Below are positions 39,509 through 48,359 of a DNA stretch of 52,418 bases, one piece after another. This stretch comes from Kiloniellales bacterium (GTDB lineage: Bacteria > Pseudomonadota > Alphaproteobacteria > Kiloniellales > JAKSDN01), in assembly GCA_028280455.1 (NCBI GenBank), contig JANQLT010000125.1, positions 1-52,418 of the forward strand. The letters run 5' to 3'. Below the pieces are notes generated by a model, which was not told the DNA's origin, did not search any database, and saw only the letters and a list, made by a program, of their open reading frames with translations. Every line of letters begins with the position of its first letter. Position 1 is the first letter of the stretch. The translations under genes and the position numbers were made by a program.

Positions 39509-40717
39509 ATGCCCAACGACAGCAGCCCAGGCAAAGGGCCCGCCCTCAGCCTGCATCTGGACAGCGGCGAGGTGAAGCAGGAGCTGGCGCTGGCCGATCC
39601 GGCCAGCCTCGGCCAGGAGGCGCTGGATCCCGAGCTGGAGGCGCGGGCCGGCGAGCTGGCGACCAAGCTGCTCGACTGGCAGGCCGGCGACCACCAGGCC
39701 CAGGACCAGGCCAAGGCGGCGGTCGAGCAGATGGGCCGCGGCCTGCAGCGTGACGCCGCCCAGCGCAGCATGATGCTGCGCCAGCCGATCAAGGCGCTCT
39801 CCAAGCACAGCGAGGACGGCGGGCCGGTCGCCAACGCCCTGGTCGACCTCAAGATCAAGGTCGAGGAGCTCGACCCGAACCGCATCGACTTCTCGCCCGG
39901 CTGGTTCAGCCGCACGCTGGGCATGATCCCCGGCATCGGCACGCCCCTGAAGCGCTACTTCTCCAAGTTCGAGAGCTCGGAGACGGTGATCGATTCGATC
40001 ATCCAGTCCCTGAAGGGCGGCCGCGACCAGCTCAAGCGCGACAACGTCACGCTGCAAGAGGACCAGGCGCGCATGCGCGAGCTGACCCACAAGCTGGAGC
40101 GCCAGATCGCCCTCGGCCAGCGGCTCGACGCCAAGATCGCCTACGCCCTGGAGCGCGACATCGCCTTCGACGACCCGCGCCGCCAGTTCATCGAGGAGGA
40201 GCTGCTGTTCCCGCTGCGCCAGCGGGTCATCGACCTGCAGCAGCAGCTCGCCGTGAACCAGCAGGGCATCCTCTCGATCGCCATCATCATGGGCAACAAC
40301 AGCGAGCTGATGCGCGGCGTCGACCGGGCCGTCGACGTCACGGTCAGCGCCCTGCAGGTCGCCGTCGCCGTCGCCCTGGCCCTGGCCAACCAGAAGATCG
40401 TGCTCGACAAGATCCAGGCGGTCAGCCAGACGACCTCGGAGCTGATCGCCGGCACCGCTGCCCGCTTGCGTCAACAGGGCGCCGAGATCCACCGCCAGGC
40501 CGCCAGCTCTACCCTCGACATGGAGAGCCTGAAGGGCGCCTTCGCCGACATCACCGCGGCGATGGACGAGATCTCCCGCTACCGCCAGGAGGCGCTGCCG
40601 CAGATGGCGCAGACCATCCTGGAGTTCGACAAGCTGACCGACGAGGGCGAGGCCGCGGTGCAGCGGCTGGAAGAGGCCCGCGAGGTCCGGCCCCTGCTGC
40701 AGATCGAGCCCGACTGA
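39509..40717 (+). CDS. TelA family (toxic anion resistance) protein
   Basis: A protein of 402 residues of the TelA/YaaN type. Most of it is helical, with the recognisable MIPGIGTPLKRYFSKFESSE segment, the two long coiled-coil helices (QALKGG region and LERQIALGQRLDAKI), and ALALANQKIVLDKIQAVSQTT near the C-terminus. TelA was linked to tellurite and other toxic-anion or bacteriocin resistance, and members appear in membrane-stress operons. The ATG at 39509 has GAGAGG upstream. The VWA gene follows after 45 bp, as part of the same operon. Confidence 0.88.
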   Translation: MPNDSSPGKGPALSLHLDSGEVKQELALADPASLGQEALDPELEARAGELATKLLDWQAGDHQAQDQAKAAVEQMGRGLQRDAAQRSMMLRQPIKALSKHSEDGGPVANALVDLKIKVEELDPNRIDFSPGWFSRTLGMIPGIGTPLKRYFSKFESSETVIDSIIQSLKGGRDQLKRDNVTLQEDQARMRELTHKLERQIALGQRLDAKIAYALERDIAFDDPRRQFIEEELLFPLRQRVIDLQQQLAVNQQGILSIAIIMGNNSELMRGVDRAVDVTVSALQVAVAVALALANQKIVLDKIQAVSQTTSELIAGTAARLRQQGAEIHRQAASSTLDMESLKGAFADITAAMDEISRYRQEALPQMAQTILEFDKLTDEGEAAVQRLEEAREVRPLLQIEPD

Positions 40718-40762
40718 GGCCCTGACTCCACGACGCCGAGACGCCCCCTAGCGGAGTAAGAC

Positions 40763-42475
40763 ATGCGCAGTCCCAAGCGGTTCTTCTTCCTCACCACCCT
40801 GATCGTCGTCTTGGTCGTCGGCTACCAGTGGGTCAGCAACGAGGGCTTCGACCTCGGCGACATCGTGCCGCGCAGCGTGCCGGACTACGACAGTGCCGCC
40901 GACCGCCTCGGCGGCCTGGTCGACCAGGTGACCTGGCAGGAGAAGCGGATCAGCAACGTCACGACCATCACCGAGACCGCCGACAGCCTGGACGCCACCC
41001 TGCCCTCCATCTCGACCTTTCCGCTGGTGGTCGACCCCGGCAGCGGCGGCGTCACGGCCGAGATCTTCGTCTCGACCGAGAAGTCCGGCAGCGGCACCGA
41101 CGGCTGGATGACCGAGGCGGCGCAGTCCTTCAACCAGGCCAACAACCGCCTGCCCGACGGCCGCCAGGCCAAGGTCAGGATCCGCAAGATCGCCTCGGGC
41201 ACCGGCTACCAGTTCATCGGCTCCGGCAAGTACCGGCCCGACGCCTACTCGCCCTCCAACCACCTCTGGGTGCAGATGGCTCGGGCGCGCGGCGTGACCA
41301 TGACCGGCGTGCGCGAGACCACGGTGCGCAACATCGCCGGTATCGTCATGAAGGACGACGTCGCCGAGCAGCTCGAGCAGGAAGGCGGTGCCGTCACCGT
41401 GCCGCGGGTCGTCGATGCCGTGGTCCAGGGCAAGATCGCCGCCGGCTACACCAACCCCTTCGCCAGCAGCACCGGCCTCAACTTCCTGGTCACCGTGCTC
41501 GCCACCTTCGCCGAGGGCGAAGAGCCGCGCATGCTCTCTCCCGAGGTGGTCAGCGCCTTCGAGGGCTTCCAGCGCGGCGTGCCCTTCGTCGCGCTCACCA
41601 CCTTGCAGATGCGCGAGTCGGTGCGGCGCGACGGCTCGCTCGACGCCTTCGTCATGGAGTACCAGACCTACGCCAAGACCCGCGAGCTGGAGAGCGGCTA
41701 CGTCTTCCTGCCCTTCGGCCTGCTGCACGACAACCCGCTCTACGCCGTCGGCGACCCAGGCCAGGACAAGATGGCGGTGCTCGAGCTCTTCGCCCGGCAC
41801 CTGGAGGGCCCGCGCTACCGCGACCTGGCGAGCGAGTACGGCTTCAACCCGAGCCTGACGCACCAGCCGGCCTTCGGCCTGCCCTCCGGCGAGACCCTGA
41901 TCGAGGCGCAGCGGCTCTGGAAGGAGAAGAAGGACGCCGGCCGGCCGATCGCCGCGGTCTTCCTCAGCGACACCAGCGGCTCGATGAGCGGCAGCCGCCT
42001 GTCGCAGCTCAAGAAGGCGCTGCTCCAGGGCAGCAGCTTCATCGCGCCCAGCAACTCGATCGGCCTGGTCGAGTTCAGCAACGAGGTCTCGGTCCTGCTG
42101 CCGATCAAGCCCTTCGCGCTGATCCACAAGTCGGCCTTCCACGCCGCGGTCAAGTCGATGGAAGCCAACGGCGGCACGGCCATGTACGACGGCATCGCGG
42201 TCGCCTTGAAGATGCTGGTCGAGGAGAAGGCGCGCCGGCCCGAGGTCAAGCCGCTGCTGTTCGTGCTGACCGACGGCCAGACCAACGAGGGCCTGTCCTT
42301 CGGCGCCATCGAGACGGTCATCGAGGGCCTCAGGATCCCGGTCTACACCATCGGCTTCGAGGCCGACATCCAGGAGCTGACCCGCCTCTCCGGCCTGGTC
42401 GAGGCGGCCAGCCTCAAGTCCGACGAGGAGGACATCCGCTACAAGATCGGCGCCCTCCTGAACTCGCAGATGTGA
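40763..42475 (+). CDS. Substrate-binding-like domain fused to VWA domain, membrane-anchored
   Basis: A protein of 570 residues. A single N-terminal span (FFFLTTLIVVLVVGYQWV) anchors the protein outside the cytoplasm. Residues about 80-380 look like a periplasmic solute-binding fold of the extracellular/ModA-like type (TAEIFVSTEKSG, GTGYQFIGSGKYRPDAYSPS, GYTNPFASSTGLNFL). Residues about 393-560 form a von Willebrand A domain with the MIDAS motif DTSGSMSG near residue 403, a TAMYDG loop and VLTDGQTNEG. The fused binding and metal-dependent adhesion modules suggest a sensor or scaffold of the TelA complex. The ligand is unknown. Confidence 0.8.
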   Translation: MRSPKRFFFLTTLIVVLVVGYQWVSNEGFDLGDIVPRSVPDYDSAADRLGGLVDQVTWQEKRISNVTTITETADSLDATLPSISTFPLVVDPGSGGVTAEIFVSTEKSGSGTDGWMTEAAQSFNQANNRLPDGRQAKVRIRKIASGTGYQFIGSGKYRPDAYSPSNHLWVQMARARGVTMTGVRETTVRNIAGIVMKDDVAEQLEQEGGAVTVPRVVDAVVQGKIAAGYTNPFASSTGLNFLVTVLATFAEGEEPRMLSPEVVSAFEGFQRGVPFVALTTLQMRESVRRDGSLDAFVMEYQTYAKTRELESGYVFLPFGLLHDNPLYAVGDPGQDKMAVLELFARHLEGPRYRDLASEYGFNPSLTHQPAFGLPSGETLIEAQRLWKEKKDAGRPIAAVFLSDTSGSMSGSRLSQLKKALLQGSSFIAPSNSIGLVEFSNEVSVLLPIKPFALIHKSAFHAAVKSMEANGGTAMYDGIAVALKMLVEEKARRPEVKPLLFVLTDGQTNEGLSFGAIETVIEGLRIPVYTIGFEADIQELTRLSGLVEAASLKSDEEDIRYKIGALLNSQM

Positions 42476-42548
42476 GCGTGAGGCACACAGCGATGAACGC
42501 CCCCACCCCCAACCGCGTCATGGCGAACCGGCGCAACTACACACAACC

Positions 42549-42639
42549 GTCATTGCGAGCCGGCGTCAGCCGGCGCGGCAATCCAGGAACACCGCTGCGA
42601 CGGCGAGTCACTGGATCGCTTCGCTCCGCTCGCGATGAC
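42549..42639. repeat. 91-bp dispersed repeat, copy 1
   Basis: It starts GTCATTGCGAGC and ends GCTCGCGATGAC (imperfect terminal inverted repeats). It lies in the gap between the VWA gene and its small downstream gene, and matches 44652-44742 along its whole 91 bp with local differences. It is a REP/MITE-like intergenic element of the type common in alphaproteobacteria. The remainder of this 190-bp gap holds no gene. Confidence 0.75.
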
Positions 42640-42665
42640 GGCTGCGAATGGCGTAAGGAGCGCCC

Positions 42666-43070
42666 GTGAAACCATTCGTCATCTGGCTCTGCGGCAGCCT
42701 GCTCGCCTTCGCCGGCCTCGGCGGCGGCTATCACCTGGCGCTCAGCGACTCGCCGCGCCGGGTCGCGGTGGTGGTCGACAGCGCCTACCCCATGACCGAC
42801 GCCTGGAGCCGCGTCCCCTCGATCCTGCGGCGCATCGAGGACCGCCGCTACAGCGTCTTCAGCCTCTCCACCGAAAAGGGCGGCGTCCACGGCTGGCAAT
42901 CCCGCCTCACCCTCGGCCCCTTCCAGCCCTACGGCCCCCGCAAGCTCGACGACATCGACGCGCTCGCGCAGCGGCCGGAGATTGCCGAGGCGGGTGAGGT
43001 CTATTTCATTACGAACGCACCGGAAGCGGATCTGGAGGGACTGCCGGGGTGGGAGATTGTGAGGCCTTAG
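42666..43070 (+). CDS. Hypothetical membrane-anchored protein with VWA-like first half
   Basis: A protein of 134 residues. The N-terminal span (FVIWLCGSLLAFAGLGGG) is followed by VAVVVDSAYPMTDAWSRVPSI, which is like the first strand and helix of a VWA domain but with DSAYP in place of the DxSxS metal motif, and by RYSVFSLSTEKGGVHGWQ. About half a VWA domain is present, so it is a reduced or degenerate relative of the upstream VWA protein, or a different small fold. It ends the operon. A GGAGCG ribosome site precedes the ATG. Confidence 0.6.
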   Translation: MKPFVIWLCGSLLAFAGLGGGYHLALSDSPRRVAVVVDSAYPMTDAWSRVPSILRRIEDRRYSVFSLSTEKGGVHGWQSRLTLGPFQPYGPRKLDDIDALAQRPEIAEAGEVYFITNAPEADLEGLPGWEIVRP

Positions 43071-43144
43071 CTTGGGGTTTCACCGATCAACAGTTCACTC
43101 TTTTCGATCAGCTACATTGTCGAGGCGATGTTTGGCTGTCTGAT

Positions 43145-44065
43145 CTAACTCTCGTTCGTGCGCAGGTTTGCGGGGAGTTTCGTGTCTGCATCGATCTCCG
43201 CAGCGGCCACTTGATTTGCCTCTAGACCCTCTACTTTTGAGAGATCGACGCCCTGAAGCTTAGCGCCAGCAAGGTTTGCATCTCGCATGTGAGCATAGTC
43301 TATCTTTCTGACACCCCTGAAGTCGGCCCCTTGCAGCCTGGCCTTGTACAGCACTGCCGCGCCAAGGTCAGCGCCCTCCAAACGAACGTTACGCATGGCC
43401 GCCCTAGCCAAATTGCATCGAAACAGAATTACTTCCCTCAAATCAAAGCCATCGAGCAGCGCCCCAGTGAGGTCAGCCATGTTGATATCGACTATTTCGT
43501 TTGCGTCGTCGTCTGCATATCGCCTGCCAATAACCTTGAGAGCCGCCTCGATATCAGCGCGGCGAGCCACTACGTCTTTCAGGCTTTGACCTTCACGATC
43601 TGCCCAATAGTGTTCAACCTCGTCAGCCGCCGCGGGAAGTCTAATCTCTTGCCGAATAAATGACGCGAGGATCTCCAAAGCTGCTCTCCGCAGGCGAGAC
43701 ACACGCGAAACATCCTCCAGCGTGTAAATCGCACCCACTCGGATCGCAACTTTCTCGCTTCCAAGCTGGTCAATAGCGCGAGAGAATCTTTCGGAAGTGG
43801 TGGCACCCCTGGAGGCGTTCAAACTCTCGAGAGCAGTGTTGGCCGACTCCATTGCCGCCCTAGAGGAACGATCAAGGCTGAGATCCCTCCAATAGAACAG
43901 AAATAGACCAACAATGGTCGCGAAACCTATACTGTAGTTGCGAAATGCTACAGATTCTGGAAAAGACTCTGCGAAGCTGAAAAAAACCGCACCGCCAACA
44001 AAACCAAATAGCGCTGTCCATAACACGACCACCCAAGATAGAGAGAATTTTCTCTTTTCGTTCAT
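43145..44065 (-). CDS. Pentapeptide-repeat membrane protein
   Basis: A protein of 306 residues from the ATG at 44065 (GTGAG upstream). Two membrane spans at about residues 10-30 and 40-58 are followed by a helical region with SERFSRAIDQLGSEK and VAIRVGAIYTLEDVSR, typical of membrane pentapeptide-repeat proteins in stress and signalling contexts. The repeats themselves run from about residue 190 to 275 (ADLTGALLDGFDLREVIL, AAMRNVRLEGADLGAA, RLQGADFRGV). The base composition is clearly lower in GC than neighbours, suggesting recent acquisition. It is translated 8 bp after the small secreted protein gene. Confidence 0.85.
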   Translation of the reverse strand: MNEKRKFSLSWVVVLWTALFGFVGGAVFFSFAESFPESVAFRNYSIGFATIVGLFLFYWRDLSLDRSSRAAMESANTALESLNASRGATTSERFSRAIDQLGSEKVAIRVGAIYTLEDVSRVSRLRRAALEILASFIRQEIRLPAAADEVEHYWADREGQSLKDVVARRADIEAALKVIGRRYADDDANEIVDINMADLTGALLDGFDLREVILFRCNLARAAMRNVRLEGADLGAAVLYKARLQGADFRGVRKIDYAHMRDANLAGAKLQGVDLSKVEGLEANQVAAAEIDADTKLPANLRTNES

Positions 44066-44073
44066 GTTTCGAC

Positions 44074-44391
44074 TCACCGACTCGCAAATGCGTTCCAGTT
44101 GTCTAGCGCCTCCTCAGCTTGGCAGTTGGCATAGTCAACAGCGTTTGAGTAGAACCTGGCAGCTTCGTCAGCGTAGTTCTGCATCTCATAAATGAAATCC
44201 TGTACCTCGTTCCTGAAGCTCTCAATTTCCCACGAGTCACAATCGCTCAAGCTCCCATAACCACTGCAAATTGGCGCCGTAGGAGGGTCATGCCACGGTG
44301 CACTGGGAGGACGAGGTTCGGCACAGAATGCGTGGCTCTCGCCAGAGTATAGCAGTGCCAATAGACCAAAGATCGGAAGAGCAAGTCTCAT
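44074..44391 (-). CDS. Small secreted protein, 105 aa
   Basis: A short protein with a signal peptide (LALPIFGLLALLYSGESHA) and a mature part of about 84 residues containing four cysteines and helical segments rich in acidic and aromatic residues (NEVQDFIYEMQNYADEAARF). It is probably exported to the periplasm or outside. No family is recognised. It lies upstream of and cotranscribed with the pentapeptide-repeat protein, with the same lower GC content. Confidence 0.6.
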   Translation of the reverse strand: MRLALPIFGLLALLYSGESHAFCAEPRPPSAPWHDPPTAPICSGYGSLSDCDSWEIESFRNEVQDFIYEMQNYADEAARFYSNAVDYANCQAEEALDNWNAFASR

Positions 44392-44786
44392 TCAGCGGCG
44401 CTCGCTTTCTTGCAGAAATAGAGTGCAACGCAGGGGGCATGTTGTTATGGGGCTTGTTGCCTCCTTCTGGTTTAGTCGGGTATGCAGGGTGTGAGGTCGG
44501 CGCATCCAAGGGTTGGAGATAGTCGTCCTCGTTGAGCAGGTCCGGCTCGGCGTACATCTTCGTGCCTGTCTCCGCGTCGGGTCGATACAAGCTTCGGTAG
44601 CCGGAGTCTCGCAGGATTCGCTGATTCGGCAAAGGCCATGGCTCGGCCTGCGTCATGGCGAGCCGGCGTCAGCCGGCGCGGCAATCCAGGCGGACCGCTG
44701 CGTTGGCAACAGTCTGGATCGCTTCCCTGCGTTCGCGATGACGGAAAGGGCGTGGCCCCGAATGAACCGCCCGCCCGTCGCCCCAC
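44392..44786. other. Intergenic region with dispersed repeat and a possible gene remnant
   Basis: There is no well-supported gene in these 395 bp. A minus-strand frame around 44430-44620 (with SGYRSLYRPDAETGTKMYAE) has protein-like composition, but it lacks a start consistent with neighbours and ends inside the next gene. It may be the remnant of a gene. The right part is the second copy of the 91-bp repeat. Confidence 0.4.
44652..44742. repeat. 91-bp dispersed repeat, copy 2
   Basis: It has the same length and ends (GTCATGGCGAGC ... GCGATGAC) as 42549-42639, with identical central block GCCGGCGTCAGCCGGCGCGG. The two copies lie on either side of the low-GC pair (43145-44391), in the same orientation. 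Confidence 0.75.
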
Positions 44787-45944
44787 CTAGTCTTCCGCCA
44801 AGCCCCGCCGCGGTATGCGCACGTCGCGGTGGACGTAGCAGGACATCAGCAGGCCGAGGCCGGCCATGACCGCGAGCATGGCGGTGCCGCCGTAGGAGAT
44901 CAGCGGCAGGGGGACGCCGACGACGGGGATCAGGCCCATGACCATGGCGATGTTGATGAAGACGTAGAGGAAGAGGTTGCAGGTCAGGCCGAGCGCCAGC
45001 AGGCGGGCGAAGAGGTTGCGTGAGCGGAAGCCGATGGCGAAGCCGTAGACGAAGAGCAGGGTGTAGAGGCCGATCAGCAGCAGGCCGCCGGCCAGGCCGA
45101 ATTCCTCGGCCAGGACCGTGAAGATGAAGTCGGTCTGCATCTCGGGCAGGAAGTTCAGGTGGCTCTGGGTGCCACCGAGGAAGCCCTTGCCGAGCAGGCC
45201 GCCGGAGCCGAGCGCGATCTTCGACTGCAGGATGTGGTAGCCGGAGCCCAGCGGGTCGGTCTCGGGATCGAGGAAGGTCAGGACCCGTTGGCGCTGATAG
45301 TCGTGCAGCGCGTTCCAGGCGATCGGGATGGCCGACAGGCCGGCGACCAGGACGATGGCGAACTTCCAGAGCGCCACGCCGGCGATGAACAGCAGCGCGC
45401 CACCGACCATGATCAGCATGGCCGCGGTGCCGAGGTCCGGCTGCTTGAGGACCAGCGCGGCCGGCGCCAGGATCATCACGAGCGGCGCCAGCACCCGGCT
45501 CGGCCGCGTCACCTCCTCCTGCGGCAGGCCGTGGTAGTAGCGCGCCAGGGCCAGGACGATGGCGATCTTCATCAGCTCCGAGGGCTGGATCTGGATGATC
45601 TTCAGGTCGATCCAGCGCTGCGCGCCCATGCCGATCGAGCCCATGATCTCGACCGCGATCAGCAGCACGACCACGCCGGCGTAGAGCAGGTAGGCCCAGC
45701 GGAACCAGATGCGGATGTCGACCAGCGCGACGGTCAGCATCAGCGCCAGGCCGACGCCGAAGCGCATCGCCTGGCGCGCCGCCCAGGGCTGCCAGTTGCC
45801 GCCGGCGGCGGAGTAGAGCATGGCGAAGCCGACCAGGGCGATCAGGCCGATCAGCAGGATCATCGGCCAGTTGATCTGCCAGATCTTGTCGCTCAGCTTC
45901 AGGCCGGGACCGTGGCGCTGCAGGGCGTGCTCGTTGAAGGCCAT
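44787..45944 (-). CDS. rodA: RodA, peptidoglycan glycosyltransferase of the elongasome
   Basis: A SEDS-family membrane protein of 385 residues with about ten spans. Signatures include LYSAAGGNWQPWA, the segment GAQRWIDLKIIQIQPSELMK, ALVLKQPDLGTA and VVGVPLPLISYGGTAM near the end. It polymerises lipid II in cell elongation together with PBP2, whose gene ends 6 bp upstream. It is the last gene of the mre-type operon. Confidence 0.97.
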   Translation of the reverse strand: MAFNEHALQRHGPGLKLSDKIWQINWPMILLIGLIALVGFAMLYSAAGGNWQPWAARQAMRFGVGLALMLTVALVDIRIWFRWAYLLYAGVVVLLIAVEIMGSIGMGAQRWIDLKIIQIQPSELMKIAIVLALARYYHGLPQEEVTRPSRVLAPLVMILAPAALVLKQPDLGTAAMLIMVGGALLFIAGVALWKFAIVLVAGLSAIPIAWNALHDYQRQRVLTFLDPETDPLGSGYHILQSKIALGSGGLLGKGFLGGTQSHLNFLPEMQTDFIFTVLAEEFGLAGGLLLIGLYTLLFVYGFAIGFRSRNLFARLLALGLTCNLFLYVFINIAMVMGLIPVVGVPLPLISYGGTAMLAVMAGLGLLMSCYVHRDVRIPRRGLAED

Positions 45945-45950
45945 GGCGGC

Positions 45951-47831
45951 TCAGCCATCCTCGACCGGGCGGCCGGCGAGCAGCGGCCGGGCGCCGGCGC
46001 CGGTCGGATCGCGCCGCTGAGTGACGGTGAGCACGTCGCGCACGATCGGCGCCGCCGCCTTGGAGCCGCCGCCGCCGTGCTCGACGATCACCGCGCAGGC
46101 ATAGCGCGGCGCGTAGACCGGCGCGTAGCCGACGAAAAGTGCGTGGTCGCGGCGGTGCCAGGGCAGGTCCTTGTTCTTGATCACGCCGGCGCGGCGCTCG
46201 GCCAGGGTGATGCGGCGGACCTGCGAGGTGCCGGTCTTGCCAGCCATCTCCCAGCCCTCCTCCTTGATCCGCCGGCGGTAGGCGGTGCCGCGCACGTGGT
46301 TGACCACGGCGTCCATGCCGGCGCGGACGATCTGGAAGTGCGGCTCCGGCACGGTCATCTCGGGGAAGCTGGGGTTGTCCAGCGCCTCGGCCGGATCGTC
46401 GAGGAAGCCGCGGGCCAGGCGCGGCTGGACCATGCGGCCGCTGGCCAGGCGCGCGGTCATGACCGCGAGCTGCAGCGGCGTGGTCAGGATGAAGCCCTGG
46501 CCGATCGAGGTGACCAGTGTCTCGCCCGGCTGCCAGGGCTCGCCGAAGATCGCCTGCTTCCAGTCCTTCGTCGGCACCAGGCCGGCCTTCTCGCCTTCGA
46601 GGCCGATGCCGACCGGCGAGCCCAGGCCGAAGCGCCGCGACATCTCGGAGATCCGGTCGATGCCGGCCTTGCGGCTTATGTCGTAGAAGTAGGTGTCGCA
46701 GGAGCGCTTCAGCGCGTCGTGCATGTCCATCCAGCCGTGGCCGTGCTTCTTCCAGCAGTGGAAGCGGGCATTGCCGAGCTGCACCACGCCGCGGCAGTAG
46801 ACCCGATGATGCGGGTTGACGCCGGCCTCCAGGGCGGCGAGCGCGACGAGCATCTTGTAGGTCGAGCCCGGCGCGTAGAGGCCGGAGAGCGCCCGGTTGT
46901 TGAGCGGGCGCAGCGGGTCGCTGGTCAGGTCGCGCCAGTCGGCCGCGGTCAGGCCGCGCGAGAAGCCGTTGGGGTCGTAGCTCGGCACCGAGCTCAGCGC
47001 CAGCACGTCGCCGGTCTCGATGTCGAGCACCACGCCGGCCGCCGCCGTCTCGCCGACGATGCGCTGATGCAGGTAGGACTGGATGCCGGCGTCGAGGGTC
47101 AGCACCAGCTCGCGGCCCGGCTTGCCCTCGTCGCGGGCCAGCTCGCGGATGATCCGGCCGCCGGCGTTGACCTCGACATGGCTGGAGCCGGCCAGGCCGC
47201 GCAGCTCCGTGTCGTAGATCCGCTCCATGCCGGTCTTGCCGATGCGGAAGCCCGGGAGCTGCAGCAGCGGGTCGTCGCTCAGGTCCGCCTGCGAGGGCGC
47301 GGCGACGTAGCCCAGCACCTGCGCCGACATGGCGGCCTGCGGGTGGTAGCGGCTCTGCGCCGCCTCGATGCTGATGCCGGCCAGGTCGGGCGCGTTGACC
47401 TCGATACGGCTGACCTGGCGCCAGGTCAGGTGGTCGCGCACGGTGACCGGGACGAAGCCGCGCTTGCGCAGCACCTCGCGGCGGATCCGCGCCAGCTCCT
47501 TGTCGTTCAGCGGGATGATCTGCGACAGCGCCTCGAGGGTCGCCTCGAAGTCGGGCGTCTGCTCGCGGACCAGCAGCAGGCGGTAGTTCTCGACGTTGAC
47601 CGCCAGGGGCACGCCGAAGCGGTCGACGATGCGCCCGCGCGGCGGCGCCAGCAGGCGCAGGTTGATGCGGTTGTCCTCCGCCAGCATCTTGTAGCGGTCG
47701 GACTCCTGGACCTGCAGGTAGTAGAGGCGACCGCCGAGCAGGCCGAGCAGGCCCGCCTGCCCCGCGCCGACCAGCAGGGCCCGGCGGGTGAAGGTGCGGC
47801 TGCGTCCCTGATCGTCGTGGCTGCGCGGCAT
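45951..47831 (-). CDS. mrdA: Penicillin-binding protein 2 (elongasome transpeptidase)
   Basis: A class B PBP of 626 residues. The N-terminal anchor (LLVGAGQAGLLGLLGGRLYY) is followed by the pedestal domain and then the transpeptidase domain, with nucleophile Ser in YAPGSTYKML (about residue 321), the SCD element in LKRSCDTYFYD and the KTG box AGKTGTSQVRR. It forms a peptidoglycan synthase with RodA, encoded 6 bp downstream, and is under MreC control. Start ATG 47831. Confidence 0.97.
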   Translation of the reverse strand: MPRSHDDQGRSRTFTRRALLVGAGQAGLLGLLGGRLYYLQVQESDRYKMLAEDNRINLRLLAPPRGRIVDRFGVPLAVNVENYRLLLVREQTPDFEATLEALSQIIPLNDKELARIRREVLRKRGFVPVTVRDHLTWRQVSRIEVNAPDLAGISIEAAQSRYHPQAAMSAQVLGYVAAPSQADLSDDPLLQLPGFRIGKTGMERIYDTELRGLAGSSHVEVNAGGRIIRELARDEGKPGRELVLTLDAGIQSYLHQRIVGETAAAGVVLDIETGDVLALSSVPSYDPNGFSRGLTAADWRDLTSDPLRPLNNRALSGLYAPGSTYKMLVALAALEAGVNPHHRVYCRGVVQLGNARFHCWKKHGHGWMDMHDALKRSCDTYFYDISRKAGIDRISEMSRRFGLGSPVGIGLEGEKAGLVPTKDWKQAIFGEPWQPGETLVTSIGQGFILTTPLQLAVMTARLASGRMVQPRLARGFLDDPAEALDNPSFPEMTVPEPHFQIVRAGMDAVVNHVRGTAYRRRIKEEGWEMAGKTGTSQVRRITLAERRAGVIKNKDLPWHRRDHALFVGYAPVYAPRYACAVIVEHGGGGSKAAAPIVRDVLTVTQRRDPTGAGARPLLAGRPVEDG

Positions 47832-47846
47832 GGCTCCCCGGCTATC

Positions 47847-48356
47847 CTAGCGCAGCAGCAGGCGCTGCATGCGCGCGAAGATCCAGGCCAGGGGCGGGAA
47901 GAAGGCCAGTGTGAGCAGGCCCTCGAAGACCCCCGGCATGGGGCTGACCAGGCGCAGATGAAGCCCGCAGGTCAGCAGCCAGGCGACGCTCTGCGCGCCG
48001 ACCACGACCAGGGCGAAGATCGCCCAGCAGAGCAGGAAGGGCGCGTTGATGCAGGTCCGGCGCTGGGTCTTGACCACCTGCTGCACCAGCAGCAGCACCA
48101 GGGTGCCGAGGCCGACCAGGCCGCCGGCCATGAGGTCCTGGAACAGGCCGATCAGGAAGACCGCCCACTCCGGCATCAGGTCCGGCCGGTAGATGGTCCA
48201 GAAGAAGACCGCGATCAGCGCCATCGAGGGCACGATGGCCGAGGCGTCCGGCGGCCGGATCGGCAGCATGCCGATCATGATCAGCAGGATCGTGAAGGAG
48301 ACCGGCAGCAGGTTGCGGGCGACCAGATCGAGACGCTGCCAAACCGTGCTCTTCAA
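47847..48356 (-). CDS. mreD: MreD rod-shape determining membrane protein
   Basis: A protein of 169 residues with about five hydrophobic segments (NLLPVSFTILLIMIGMLPI, MALIAVFFWTIYRPDLMPEW, AVFLIGLFQDLMAGGLVGLG, and two further spans). FLIGLFQDLMAGGLVGLG is characteristic of MreD. It lies 3 bp downstream of mreC and 15 bp before mrdA. It acts in the inner membrane elongasome. Confidence 0.93.
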   Translation of the reverse strand: MKSTVWQRLDLVARNLLPVSFTILLIMIGMLPIRPPDASAIVPSMALIAVFFWTIYRPDLMPEWAVFLIGLFQDLMAGGLVGLGTLVLLLVQQVVKTQRRTCINAPFLLCWAIFALVVVGAQSVAWLLTCGLHLRLVSPMPGVFEGLLTLAFFPPLAWIFARMQRLLLR

Positions 48357-48359
48357 GGC

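Noticed and set aside
44430-44620. Minus-strand protein-like frame near 44500
   Set aside because: No fitting start and overlap with the secreted-protein gene; kept only as a possible remnant.
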